The notes: generated by a model not told the origin, from the letters alone. 21,497 nucleotides of DNA from Ruminococcaceae bacterium UBA5396 (GCA_002410715.1 DHOG01000207.1:1-21497); one strand, 5' to 3'; positions 7,656 to 15,404 are shown, counted from the first letter of the stretch. Numbers and translations are program-made.

Positions 7656-7832
7656 CTCCTTCTTAACAATCATCTTGCCGTTATAATAGCCGCAATTTCC
7701 GCAAAGACGGTGCGGGCGCTTATACTCACCGCACTGGGAACATTTCATAAGCGCGGGGGCATCAAGCTTCCACACATTGGAGCGTCTTTTATCGCGCCTG
7801 GCTTTCGATAATTTTCTCTTGGGTACCGCCAT
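7650..7832 (-). CDS. rpmF: 50S ribosomal protein L32
   Basis: L32 is a small zinc-ribbon protein of the large ribosomal subunit. The 60-residue product starts MAVPKRKLSKARRDKRR, the family signature, and carries two CxxC pairs (Cys31/Cys34 and Cys44/Cys47) that should bind one zinc ion. This is the zinc-binding (C+) form, not the Cys-free paralogue. The ATG at 7832 follows an AAGGAGGTG site and lies 19 bases after yceD, its usual partner. The stop codon sits inside a long hairpin, and a terminator follows. Confidence 0.97.
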   Translation of the reverse strand: MAVPKRKLSKARRDKRRSNVWKLDAPALMKCSQCGEYKRPHRLCGNCGYYNGKMIVKKEA

Positions 7833-7851
7833 GGTCAGCACCTCCTTAATA

Positions 7852-8355
7852 CTAATCGGTTTGATCTGTCAATTGCTTGAGAACTGCCAAACGGGGATCA
7901 ATCGAATCACTGCGACAGCCGCAAAGCCCCGCACTCTGATCCTTGCCGCATATCATACACAATCCGCGGCAATCCTCCCGACAGAGATTTTTGGAGGGCA
8001 GACTCAAAATCAGATCCTCTAAAATAAGATCGTCGAGCAAAAGTTGATGGTTCTCGACCAGTATCAACTCGCCGTCGTCCTCCTGAGTAAGCGATGTTAC
8101 CAGAACATGTTCAATCGAAGCCTGCTTAGGCTGATGAATTTCAATAAGGCAACGATCGCAGATGCTGTCATAAACAAATTCGGCAACAGCACGCAGCGTT
8201 ACAACATTTGCGTCAACCGAAACCTCTCCGCGCACCCGTACAGGTTGCGTAAAAGGGTGGTTGCCCTGATACTCAAGCTCGGAAAAATCCAGCGTGCAGT
8301 CAATCGGAAGGGTTTGCACCTTTCCTGCAAACAGCTGCTTTAGATTTATAAGCAT
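7852..8355 (-). CDS. yceD: YceD/DUF177 family protein
   Basis: A 167-residue member of the YceD (DUF177) family, which is almost always encoded just before rpmF. Plant and E. coli members have been linked to large-subunit rRNA accumulation, so a ribosome-assembly role is likely. Conserved marks are CDRC (Cys66/Cys69), a Cys-rich segment CREDCRGLCMICG (Cys125 to Cys136), CGC at 145-147 and DPRLAVLKQL near the end. The eight Cys suggest metal binding. The ATG at 8355 has a GAGGTGGAG site and lies 28 bases after the predicted transcription start. A longer frame to 8454 would begin upstream of the promoter and is rejected. Confidence 0.92.
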   Translation of the reverse strand: MLINLKQLFAGKVQTLPIDCTLDFSELEYQGNHPFTQPVRVRGEVSVDANVVTLRAVAEFVYDSICDRCLIEIHQPKQASIEHVLVTSLTQEDDGELILVENHQLLLDDLILEDLILSLPSKNLCREDCRGLCMICGKDQSAGLCGCRSDSIDPRLAVLKQLTDQTD

Positions 8356-8389
8356 AATTGCATACTCCACCTCAAGTGTCACATCCGAT

Positions 8390-8418
8390 ATTATATCGAC
8401 TGGTTGATGGTTTGTCAA
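8390..8418 (-). promoter_or_regulatory. Consensus sigma-A promoter for yceD-rpmF
   Basis: On the minus strand a perfect TTGACA (8413-8418), a 17-base spacer and a perfect TATAAT (8390-8395). It is the best promoter in the window, as expected for a ribosomal protein gene, and it fixes the yceD start. Confidence 0.93.
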
Positions 8419-8478
8419 GAAAAATTTAGTGCTCTCTCCTACAAACGTCACCATCTTAATCCGGAGGCGACCATATTC

Positions 8479-9300
8479 TTAACTCTGATCAACCTCTGTC
8501 GGAGGATGGTCCAGCGCCTCAACCGGCTTATAGGGCTCCGCAGGCGCATCACCGATATCGCGCACAATCACAAACGGCGTCAGCTCATCATCCTGTCCTG
8601 CGGGATTGTCCCGAATCATCTCTGCCAAAAACTCGTCAGGCTTGTCCTGCAAAGAGGGAGAACGACCGAGTATTTCCACATTAATATCATTGGCATCTAC
8701 CACCATGCAGGCAATTCCCAGCTCCCGCTCGATATCCGCACAGACATTGTCAGGCTCGCGGGGATTTAGCACCGCCAGGGTGTGGTACTTTTCAAAAGCC
8801 GAATGACTGTAAAATCCGTCAATACCGGCAACATCTTGTCCCACAATTTCATAAAACACCCCTCGCCTGCCGAACAAACGACAGACGGCGCCGCAAACAC
8901 AAGCCCATAATATAAGCGGAAGCCCTTTCATATTAATCGCAAGCTGGAGCTTGTAGGGCTGATCCATTCCAATGCCGTTGTTGCTGCGGGTTGCAAACTT
9001 GGATAAGAATTTCGCCCAGAACCCAAGCCGCACATCCTTCATCTCAACCGTGTTGTTCTGACACATCGAAATAACCTTTTCGCTTAATGCAGCCACATCG
9101 CCTGCTTGATGAAGCGGCGCAATATAACGGCGTACAACTTCAACATAGTCCTCGCCTCGGTCAATAAAATGAGTCTGAATGGCGTATCGTTCCAACCTTA
9201 CTCCATCTATCTCCCGAAGGCCGCGTATGAAGTAGGTGATTCCGTCCTTCTCTCGCTTATTTTCGGACTGATTGAGATTTCCTTCATACCAGATTGCCAT
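8479..9300 (-). CDS. CofE-like F420-0:gamma-glutamyl ligase family protein
   Basis: A 273-residue protein matching the CofE fold family, whose founding members add glutamates to coenzyme F420-0 using GTP. Recognisable stretches are IQTHFIDRGEDYVEVVRRYI (41-60), GDVAALSEKV (67-76), VVDANDINVEILG (200-212) and a C-terminal DELTPFVIVRDIG (238-250). Homologues exist in clostridia that do not make F420, so the true substrate is probably another acceptor; this is an inference. No other F420 gene is present. An AAAGGGGG site precedes the ATG, and a perfect 8-bp hairpin (9316-9338) ends directly at that site. The last 20 residues are Pro- and acid-rich. It lies downstream of the small P-loop gene, with a terminator between them. 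Confidence 0.8.
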   Translation of the reverse strand: MAIWYEGNLNQSENKREKDGITYFIRGLREIDGVRLERYAIQTHFIDRGEDYVEVVRRYIAPLHQAGDVAALSEKVISMCQNNTVEMKDVRLGFWAKFLSKFATRSNNGIGMDQPYKLQLAINMKGLPLILWACVCGAVCRLFGRRGVFYEIVGQDVAGIDGFYSHSAFEKYHTLAVLNPREPDNVCADIERELGIACMVVDANDINVEILGRSPSLQDKPDEFLAEMIRDNPAGQDDELTPFVIVRDIGDAPAEPYKPVEALDHPPTEVDQS

Positions 9301-9315
9301 AGTGCCGTTTCCCCC

Positions 9316-9338
9316 TTTGCTGTGTTTGGAACAGCAAA
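9316..9338 (-). promoter_or_regulatory. Hairpin abutting the CofE-like gene's ribosome binding site
   Basis: Minus-strand TTTGCTGT and ACAGCAAA form a perfect 8-bp stem around a 7-base loop. Its 3' arm runs straight into the GGGGG of the ribosome binding site. It could tune access to that site, but no ligand or protein signature is recognised. Confidence 0.45.
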
Positions 9339-9356
9339 TGAATCATGTAAATTCCG

Positions 9357-9388
9357 TAAAAGGGCGGCGAAGGCAATCCTTCGCCGCT
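9357..9388 (-). terminator. Terminator after the P-loop gene
   Basis: Minus-strand stem AGCGGCGAAGG/CCTTCGCCGCC with loop ATTG, followed after one C by TTTT. The U run is short, so partial read-through into the CofE-like gene is possible. Confidence 0.75.
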
Positions 9389-9413
9389 CGTGTTTTAACA
9401 AAATCACTGTGAA

Positions 9414-9830
9414 TTAATTATACAACACAAACTTTGCGATACTGGAAGGCAGGTCTTCTTTATCTAGTGAAATGGTGAGCACCACATTAACCTCCGATTG
9501 TTCGGACAACACATTCAGCCTTTCAATAAACTCACTAAGCTTATCCATATCACGCCCGCCAATCTTGAGGGTTGAATCAACAAAAATGTCGGTGATATCA
9601 TAATTCCCTGCACACATACCCGAAATGAAGCCGTAAAAAGCTTGGTATCCCTGAATATTGTAGTCGTCCGCTGCAACAAGACGGGTTTTATGACCGATAT
9701 TGTAGGACAGCTGGTTGTTTTTTTCAATCAAAACCACATTACCCTTTGACTTCGCCGTCGCCGTATTGCACAGGTCAATCAGACGTTTTGTTTTGCCGGA
9801 ACCTTTGTTGCCGAGGATTAAATTAATCAT
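9414..9830 (-). CDS. Small P-loop ATP/GTP-binding protein
   Basis: A 138-residue protein with a Walker A motif GNKGSGKT (7-14) and a likely Walker B strand ending IFVDS (Asp85). The chain ends soon after a final beta strand, so it is a minimal P-loop domain without an added module. I do not recognise a named family; it resembles small clostridial ATP-binding proteins with a thymidine-kinase-like core, but no zinc site is present. The GGAGG upstream is 8 bases from the ATG at 9830 and only about 2 from the one at 9836, so 9830 is chosen. It is followed by its own terminator and then the CofE-like gene. Confidence 0.75.
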   Translation of the reverse strand: MINLILGNKGSGKTKRLIDLCNTATAKSKGNVVLIEKNNQLSYNIGHKTRLVAADDYNIQGYQAFYGFISGMCAGNYDITDIFVDSTLKIGGRDMDKLSEFIERLNVLSEQSEVNVVLTISLDKEDLPSSIAKFVLYN

Positions 9831-9931
9831 TTTCATTTCCTCCTAAATTTAGTATAACCGCAAAATAGCGGCCTTAGACGGGGAAAATGGAAAGCTAAAA
9901 ACTCATACCACCCTCGAGTGTAAGCCGAGAG

Positions 9932-9969
9932 GTTGGTTTGTGGGAGAATTGCTTGGACTGCAAACCAAC
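9932..9969. repeat. 9-bp inverted repeat downstream of pgi
   Basis: GTTGGTTTG (9932-9940) and CAAACCAAC (9961-9969) are perfect complements separated by 20 bases in the 240-base gap after pgi. There is no U tract, so it is not a clear terminator; its role is unknown. Confidence 0.4.
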
Positions 9970-10070
9970 GTTAAAACCCTTCGCCACCAAGATTTCTTTG
10001 CTGCATAATAAGCAACCAATGTTTTGCACCGGGTTATAACCAGTAATTGAGACAATAAACAGAATGGGGA

Positions 10071-11411
10071 TCAGCGGCCCAATCTCTGTTCCAGAACCGC
10101 CTTCTCATCTTCATAGCCTGGCTTGCCAAGCAGCGCAAACATATTGCGCTTATAGCTTTCAACACCAGGCTGATCAAATGGGTTGACGCCCAGCATATAG
10201 CCCGATATTGCACATGCCTTTTCAAAGAAATAAATCAGATAGCCCAGGGAAAATTCGGTTGCCGACGGAACATGAAGCACAAGGCTGGGCGTTCCCCCAT
10301 CGCTGTGGGCAAGCACCGTACCCTCAAACGCCTTGCGGTTGATCTCATCCATTGTGCGACCGGCAAGGAAATTCAAACCGTCCACATTTTCGGGATCCTC
10401 ATTTACGGTAATCTTCTTTTGGGGCTTATCAATTAGCACAACCGTTTCAAACAGTATGTTGGAACCATCCTGCACAAATTGTCCAAGTGAATGAAGGTCT
10501 GTCGAAAACACCACAGAGGCAGGAAATAAACCCTTGCCGTCCTTGCCCTCGCTTTCTCCGTAAAGCTGTTTCCACCATTCCGACATCATGGCGTAGCCGG
10601 GCTCATAGCTAACCATAAGCTCGACTGCCCGTCCCTTTCTGTGAAGTGCATTTCGTGCGGCGGCATAGCGATAACAGTCGTTTTTTGTAATGTCCGAGTC
10701 TGTAAGTGTCTTTTGGGCATCGGCAGCACCTTTCATGAGCTGGTCGATGTTGCAGCCGGCCACTGCAATGGGAAGCAACCCGACTGCGGTCAGAACCGAG
10801 AAACGACCGCCAACGTCGTCCGGAACCACAAAGGTCTCATAGCCTTCCCGATCGGCAAGACCCTTCAAGGTTCCTCGCGACTTGTCAGTCGTAATATAAA
10901 TGCGATTTTTTGCCTCTTCGGCACCAACTGTACGCTCAAGATGCTCACGGAATACCCGAAAGGCAATCGCCGGTTCGGTGGTTGTTCCGGATTTTGAGAT
11001 AACGTTAATAGAGAGTCTGCGTCCTTCACAAAGCTCAAGAAGCTCTGCCAGTGCAGTAGAGCTGATGCTATTGCCTGCGAAGTAGATATCGGGTGTGTTT
11101 TTGCGTTTGGAATTATAAAGGGGCGATTTCATAAATTCAATTGCGGCACGCGCACCAAGGTACGAACCTCCGATACCGATTACAACAAACACATCGGTAT
11201 CCTTTTGAATCCTTGCAGCCGCCTTTTGGATTCTCTCAAATTCCTCTTTATCATAATCGGTCGGCAATGTCAGCCAGCCGAGAAAATCACTGCCAAGACC
11301 TGTGCCTGAATGAAGCATCTCATGCGCGGCATTCACCTGCTGTTGCAACGCACCGAGTTCATGTGGCTGCACAAAGCCTTCCAAATAACGGGTATCCAAA
11401 GAAACTGCCAT
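10071..11411 (-). CDS. pgi: Glucose-6-phosphate isomerase
   Basis: Pgi interconverts glucose-6-phosphate and fructose-6-phosphate in glycolysis and gluconeogenesis in the cytosol. The 446-residue length is that of the short Firmicutes form. Visible motifs are GIGGSYLGA (79-87), the phosphate-binding SKSGTTTE (139-146), GGRFSV (201-206), a [15 protein letters not shown] stretch with the catalytic Glu region, AHSDGGTPS with the conserved His, and [10 protein letters not shown] near the C-terminus with the catalytic Lys. The ATG at 11411 follows an AAAGGATGG site. The gene stands alone under a good promoter at 11483-11511. Confidence 0.97.
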   Translation of the reverse strand: MAVSLDTRYLEGFVQPHELGALQQQVNAAHEMLHSGTGLGSDFLGWLTLPTDYDKEEFERIQKAAARIQKDTDVFVVIGIGGSYLGARAAIEFMKSPLYNSKRKNTPDIYFAGNSISSTALAELLELCEGRRLSINVISKSGTTTEPAIAFRVFREHLERTVGAEEAKNRIYITTDKSRGTLKGLADREGYETFVVPDDVGGRFSVLTAVGLLPIAVAGCNIDQLMKGAADAQKTLTDSDITKNDCYRYAAARNALHRKGRAVELMVSYEPGYAMMSEWWKQLYGESEGKDGKGLFPASVVFSTDLHSLGQFVQDGSNILFETVVLIDKPQKKITVNEDPENVDGLNFLAGRTMDEINRKAFEGTVLAHSDGGTPSLVLHVPSATEFSLGYLIYFFEKACAISGYMLGVNPFDQPGVESYKRNMFALLGKPGYEDEKAVLEQRLGR

Positions 11412-11482
11412 TCACTTAACCATCCTTTCGCACATCGGGAAGCCATAACGTAGCTTTTTGCCTTTGCTATTTCCCTGCTTTT

Positions 11483-11511
11483 ATTGTACAGCATCTCGCG
11501 GTTGTTTTCAA
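11483..11511 (-). promoter_or_regulatory. Sigma-A-like promoter for pgi
   Basis: On the minus strand TTGAAA (11506-11511) and TACAAT (11483-11488) are 17 bases apart. The predicted leader is about 65 bases. Confidence 0.75.
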
Positions 11512-11533
11512 CCACACAAGATAAAAATTCAAG

Positions 11534-11556
11534 AAATATTTACCGAATATTTACGA
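11534..11556. repeat. 11-base tandem AT-rich repeat upstream of pgi promoter
   Basis: Two adjacent units of the form RAATATTTACS repeat with an 11-base period (about 11534-11556). They lie 23-45 bases upstream of the pgi -35 element, on one face of the helix, where an activator or the RNA polymerase alpha subunit could bind. Confidence 0.4.
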
Positions 11557-11668
11557 AATGTATCTTGCGTTCATCACAACCCTTGTTGGGTGGGAATCAA
11601 ATGACCTGATTGCTCGATTATGACACCCATGTCCGTCTCCGTATAATTGGTTGATTGCTGCATTCCTG

Positions 11669-12775
11669 CTAATACGGCAGCTTTCTGTTCCCGTGCATGA
11701 AGTCCAGCACCCTGTTTTTTTCATCTTGATCCTTAATCCTGTCCGGCTGCCAGTTGTTGGCGATTTTAGTGTAGACATAGCACGGAATAATGCTGTATGA
11801 AACCGAGGTTTTGCCGTCTATGATCTCAAATGACGACTGAAAAATGATGGTTCGATTTTCGGGCTGGCGGTTTCCGCCATACACAAAGTTGCCGATGGAA
11901 TATACAATCGGCACGCCTTGATAAACCTCCATTGGCTGCAGCACATGCGGATGCCCGCCTACAACCAAATCCGCTCCGGCTTCTGCAATTTTGCGGGCGG
12001 CAGATTTCTTCCATTCTTCCGGCCGATGAATGTTTTCCTGACCACCGTGAAAGTAAACAATTTGAATGTCTGTATCCGGCTGGATATCTTTCAGCTGTTT
12101 GATTGTTCTTTTATAGTGGCTGTAACCCCACAGATCGCAACAAATAATTCCGATGCGGATATTGTTTTTTTCCACCAGAACCGGCAGGTTGTTATACCCA
12201 ACCTGCAACCCGGCATTCTCCAGTGCTTTTATGGTGTCAAGAAATCCGGCTTTGCCGTAATCCCCGGTATGGTTATTTGCAATCGAAACGATATCCACCC
12301 CGCCGCTTTGAAATATAAAGGCATTCTTTGCAGCACTTCTAAACCAAAAGGCTCTCCCGGATTTTTTTATGGGTGTAAAGGCCGAGTCTGTAAACACATT
12401 TTCACAATTTGCCACCGTAAAATCATCACTTTTGAGTATATCGTCAACCTTTTCAAAGAAATAGGACGCCGGTCGGTGGCTTGCCGTCCAGTTAAGAGAC
12501 CCGGCTTGTTTGCCTCCGCTTGCTGTTGCAATCAGACAATCACCGATAAATGAAATGGTGATTGTCTCGGTAACTTTTTCTTTTTCTTTTACAGGTGTTA
12601 TCGGAATTTCATTCTTGGGAACAGGGGGTTGCAGTACATCATGCCCGACTTTAGATGCCGGCACTACAACTACCGCTTTCTGCGTCGGAGGAACACTTGT
12701 AAATCCTGACCCTGTCATAGATAACAAACAACAGACCATAAGAAATACACCAATTGAATTTTTACAACACTTCAC
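11669..12775 (-). CDS. CapA family metallophosphatase-like protein
   Basis: A 368-residue exported protein of the PGA_cap/CapA family, which has a metallophosphatase fold and includes the poly-gamma-glutamate capsule protein CapA/PgsA. After a signal peptide (about 5-25) and a Pro/Val-rich linker (28-68) come FIGDC (Asp79), NCEN (123-126), NNHTGDYG (167-174), FHGG (242-245), GGHPHVLQP (273-281) and YSIGNFVYG (292-300), which carry the expected metal-site residues. No capsule synthesis genes are nearby, so a role in capsule is not shown. The start is GTG at 12775; a GGTGAT segment 5 bases upstream fits the distal anti-Shine-Dalgarno pairing, and an in-frame TGA four codons back prevents a longer form. 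A stronger AAAAGGA at 12818-12824 leads to nothing obvious. Confidence 0.85.
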   Translation of the reverse strand: MKCCKNSIGVFLMVCCLLSMTGSGFTSVPPTQKAVVVVPASKVGHDVLQPPVPKNEIPITPVKEKEKVTETITISFIGDCLIATASGGKQAGSLNWTASHRPASYFFEKVDDILKSDDFTVANCENVFTDSAFTPIKKSGRAFWFRSAAKNAFIFQSGGVDIVSIANNHTGDYGKAGFLDTIKALENAGLQVGYNNLPVLVEKNNIRIGIICCDLWGYSHYKRTIKQLKDIQPDTDIQIVYFHGGQENIHRPEEWKKSAARKIAEAGADLVVGGHPHVLQPMEVYQGVPIVYSIGNFVYGGNRQPENRTIIFQSSFEIIDGKTSVSYSIIPCYVYTKIANNWQPDRIKDQDEKNRVLDFMHGNRKLPY

Positions 12776-12884
12776 GTACCATCACCAATTTCTTTTGTAG
12801 TAATATATGGTAACCACTCCTTTTGAAAATACTTCCCTAATTTTAAAATATTTTTTACAATATACGTCTTACAACTCATAGCAA

Positions 12885-12920
12885 CGCCCGCAGTCTTTCG
12901 ATGCAGAAAGGCTGCGGGCG
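12885..12920 (-). terminator. Strong hairpin after the carboxypeptidase gene
   Basis: A 15-bp stem (12885-12899 with 12906-12920, one G-U pair) with a 6-base loop, lying 71 bases after the stop. No proper U run follows, so it may be a weak terminator or a 3'-protecting hairpin that lets some transcription reach the CapA-like gene. Confidence 0.6.
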
Positions 12921-12991
12921 CCTGGGAACGGTCGGCTTCTCTATAATCTAATTTAGCATTGCAATATATTTCTGCTGCCTGCCGCTAACTT

Positions 12992-14254
12992 CTAAGACAC
13001 CAGTGCCTTGCATATTCTCTTAAACGCATTGAATATCCCCAGCCGCGGCACTCCGTTTGCAGCATATATATTGTACTTTGCAGCTTCAATTCCCTCTATC
13101 ATCAAAGTCAGTTCGCCGATAATCTGTTGGTCTAATACCGGCGCTTCCAAATCTTCAGCCATTGTCAATGTTTGGGTAACGCTTTTTTCCTGCCCTTTTT
13201 TTATTAAAAGGGGCGACAGCTCTTTCATTTCAGACTTTACGTTGTTTTCGACACCACGCAGCACTTTCACCGGCCCCAGCAACCCTGCTTCCACCTTAGG
13301 GGTGTAAACCGCGTAATTCGCAAAGCCGTGATCCAGCATTTTTCTTGCTCCGCCGAACCGCTCATCAGTGGTCTTGCATCCCAAAATCACCGATGCAAGC
13401 TCCATGCCCCCCCGCTCGGCAGTTGCGGAAAGATTATGCCCCGCTTTACTGGTGGTCCCTGTTTTCAAGCCGTTGGCACCCGGATAAAAACGGACTAGCT
13501 TATTGGTGTTGACAAGCTGGGATTTGCCCTCTCTGAGCGTATCCATCCAGATGGTTGTATACTCGGTGACTTTCTTATGCTTCATCAGTTCACGCGACAT
13601 CAATGCAACATCATAAGCCGACGAATACATATTGTCGTCCAGCCCGCAACAATCGGTGAACAGAGAGTCGTTCATGCCAAGCTCAGCGGCCCGCTCATTC
13701 ATTCTCTGGACAAAGCCTTCCTCTGACCCAGATATATATTCCGCCATCATTGCACATGCGTCATTGGCGGAAACCACCGCAATCGCTTTTAGGAGATCAC
13801 TGACGGACATGATTTCACCCTGTTCCAGCCATATCTGTGAACCCCCCAGAGATGCGGCATGCGCCGAGCAGGTGACGGGATCATCAAGGGAAATAACGCC
13901 CGAATCCGCTGCTTCCATAATAAGAAGCATGGTCATAATCTTGGTTACCGAGGCGATGGGCAGCTTTTCGTGCGAATTCTTTTCAAAAAGCACCTGTCCG
14001 CTTGACAGTTCCATCAGAACAGCAGACTTTCCTCCCACATCCAGCGCTTTTGCATCTGTAGGTACGGCAACCTGTTGCGAAGCCCATACGGGTGTATCTT
14101 CACTCATCAGTTCCTCAGCTGTTTCTCCCGATTCGACGTCTATAATAATATTCCCTGTCTGCTGCGCCGAAGCCGACGGTGCAAACGCCATTCCCACTAT
14201 GGCAGCACAAACCAGTACCGACAGAAATTTTCTCCACTTTTGAATTCGCTCCAT
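12992..14254 (-). CDS. D-alanyl-D-alanine carboxypeptidase (PBP5/DacF type)
   Basis: A 420-residue low-molecular-weight penicillin-binding protein (peptidase S11) that trims the terminal D-Ala from peptidoglycan stem peptides outside the membrane. It has a signal peptide ending in SASA (about 1-30), the SVTK active-site motif with Ser102 and Lys105, SAN at 162-164 and KTG at 264-266. A PBP5 C-terminal domain follows (about 310-395), and a short C-terminal helix (404-420) may bind the membrane. An acid-rich insert (38-55) precedes the catalytic domain. The ATG at 14254 has a GGGAGGTG site; a frame to 14326 has none and would spoil the signal peptide. It may be read on into the CapA-like gene. 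It could be a sporulation DacF or a vegetative DacA; I cannot tell which. Confidence 0.93.
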   Translation of the reverse strand: MERIQKWRKFLSVLVCAAIVGMAFAPSASAQQTGNIIIDVESGETAEELMSEDTPVWASQQVAVPTDAKALDVGGKSAVLMELSSGQVLFEKNSHEKLPIASVTKIMTMLLIMEAADSGVISLDDPVTCSAHAASLGGSQIWLEQGEIMSVSDLLKAIAVVSANDACAMMAEYISGSEEGFVQRMNERAAELGMNDSLFTDCCGLDDNMYSSAYDVALMSRELMKHKKVTEYTTIWMDTLREGKSQLVNTNKLVRFYPGANGLKTGTTSKAGHNLSATAERGGMELASVILGCKTTDERFGGARKMLDHGFANYAVYTPKVEAGLLGPVKVLRGVENNVKSEMKELSPLLIKKGQEKSVTQTLTMAEDLEAPVLDQQIIGELTLMIEGIEAAKYNIYAANGVPRLGIFNAFKRICKALVS

Positions 14255-14413
14255 TAGCCAGCACCTCCCTAGTCTTCTGTACTGAATATATGCGGGAGAG
14301 GACAAATTTAGTATTATTTTCAACAAAGGACAGCGTATTAACCAAACTTTTATTTGTTATAGGATGGATTGTTTGTTATAAAAATAAATCTCTCAAGAAT
14401 GTGTAACAATATT

Positions 14414-14442
14414 TTTACATTTAAATCATTTCATGCTATAAT
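14414..14442 (+). promoter_or_regulatory. Sigma-A-like promoter for PilZ gene
   Basis: TTTACA (14414-14419), a 17-base spacer and a perfect TATAAT (14437-14442). The start would be near 14449, giving a very short leader before the GTG at 14472. Confidence 0.85.
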
Positions 14443-14471
14443 AAGCTGAATAGCTGAAAGGAGATGTAAAG

Positions 14472-15119
14472 GTGGACCTTTCGACGAAATTTCATCAAAC
14501 GGATATCTGCGATAATGAAGGGAATATGCTGGCCAGCGGGTACCTTTGGAATGACAACGGCGATTATATCGAAATAAGGGGTAAGGATCTTCCGATACTT
14601 AACGAGGGAGATAAATTAAAAATCATAAGCCATCACCGGAACGCAAGATCGGAGGTCTTTTCGACCTTGGTTTATATCAGCCGTGAAAATTATATGAGCT
14701 TATACGTAATCAGCAAAACGATTGCGTCGAACCAGCGGAAATTCTACAGAATCAAGACCAATATCAATTCCGCAATCAGCCATGAAATAAAAAACGGCCG
14801 TGTTGTTTCCCTTAAAACCCCCATCAACATCTGCATTTTAGACTTAAGTCTTGGCGGGTTCAGATTCAGTTCCAAGACTGTTTTAGAAGTCGGTAACAAA
14901 TTTAAATTCAGCCTAATGCTCGGGAAAAACCAAACAAATCTGACTTTCAAAATTGTCAGAAGGGTGGAATCTGAGCAGCATGGCAATGAATACGGCTGCA
15001 CCATTAAAGATATTACGCCTGTCAATGAACGATATCTTTGCCAGTACATATTTGATCGGGAAAGACAGCAGAAAGCCAAAATCAACAACATATTGAGGAA
15101 GTCAATTTTTATTCAATAA
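14472..15119 (+). CDS. PilZ domain c-di-GMP-binding protein
   Basis: A 215-residue cytosolic protein with an N-terminal YcgR-like beta domain (about 1-85) and a C-terminal PilZ domain (about 88-200). The two binding motifs are intact: RxxxR (Arg89 to Arg93 in QRKFYR) and DxSxxG (Asp124, Ser126, Gly129 in DLSLGG), so it should bind cyclic di-GMP. YcgR-type proteins commonly act as flagellar brakes or couple c-di-GMP to surface polysaccharide output; nothing nearby shows which applies. It starts at GTG 14472 with GGAG 8 bases upstream; the ATG at 14464 is followed at once by a stop. The gene stands alone, divergent from the carboxypeptidase gene, with its own promoter and a hairpin terminator. 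Confidence 0.9.
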   Translation: MDLSTKFHQTDICDNEGNMLASGYLWNDNGDYIEIRGKDLPILNEGDKLKIISHHRNARSEVFSTLVYISRENYMSLYVISKTIASNQRKFYRIKTNINSAISHEIKNGRVVSLKTPINICILDLSLGGFRFSSKTVLEVGNKFKFSLMLGKNQTNLTFKIVRRVESEQHGNEYGCTIKDITPVNERYLCQYIFDRERQQKAKINNILRKSIFIQ

Positions 15120-15191
15120 TCCACATCTCGCTATGCAGTCAAAAATTGCGGGCGGGTCCCGGGAACCTTGTTATTTTCTCAGTAAAAATAC

Positions 15192-15226
15192 GGGCTGACA
15201 CACAATGAATAAATGTGTGTCAGCCC
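15192..15226. terminator. Hairpin terminator after PilZ gene
   Basis: A perfect 13-bp stem (GGGCTGACACACA with TGTGTGTCAGCCC) and a 9-base loop. The + strand lacks a good U run, while the minus strand has TATTTTTAC just beyond, so it may act better in the reverse direction. Confidence 0.7.
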
Positions 15227-15266
15227 TGAAATTATGCTTTGAGAACAAAACAAGATTGTTGAAAAC

Positions 15267-15320
15267 ATGCATTCCAAAACAAGGGTGTGAAGTCTTTGGT
15301 ATCACCCTCTTGGAATGCAT
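15267..15320. ncRNA. Unassigned long stem-loop
   Basis: ATGCATTCCAA (15267-15277) pairs with TTGGAATGCAT (15310-15320), and AGGGTG (15282-15287) pairs with CACCCT (15303-15308). These make 17 base pairs broken by one small internal loop, with a 15-base apical loop. It has no U tract and sits between a terminator and a promoter. It may be a structured RNA or the copy of a dispersed repeat; I recognise no known family. Confidence 0.4.
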
Positions 15321-15375
15321 CATCCCTGTACAGTCCTGTGTCCACAACTTCGCTCAGAAACCTCACCGAATCGTC

Positions 15376-15404
15376 TTTTATTTTCTTTGTATGTATGGTA
15401 AAAT
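15376..15404 (+). promoter_or_regulatory. Extended -10 promoter candidate
   Basis: TGG-TAAAAT at 15396-15404 is an extended -10 element; the -35 at 15376-15381 (TTTTAT) is poor. The leader before the lipoprotein gene would be about 80 bases. Confidence 0.4.

Noticed and set aside
8356-8454. N-terminal extension of YceD
   Set aside because: It lies across and upstream of a perfect consensus promoter, so it cannot be translated from that transcript.
9849-9856. TATACT before the P-loop gene as a -10 element
   Set aside because: No -35 at a usable distance, and the transcript would start inside the ribosome binding site.
105-11561. 14-base identity between 105-118 (+) and 11548-11561 (-), both intergenic
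   Set aside because: One or two such AT-rich matches are expected by chance in a window this long, and the flanks do not match.
12776-12824. TGA read as a sense codon in the CapA-like gene
   Set aside because: Other genes here, such as pgi and the PAP2 gene, end in TGA in the expected places, so the standard bacterial code applies.
14255-14413. Sporulation-type (sigma F or sigma E) promoter before the carboxypeptidase gene
   Set aside because: Several -10-like strings exist, but none pairs with a matching -35 at the right distance, so I cannot support a sporulation class.
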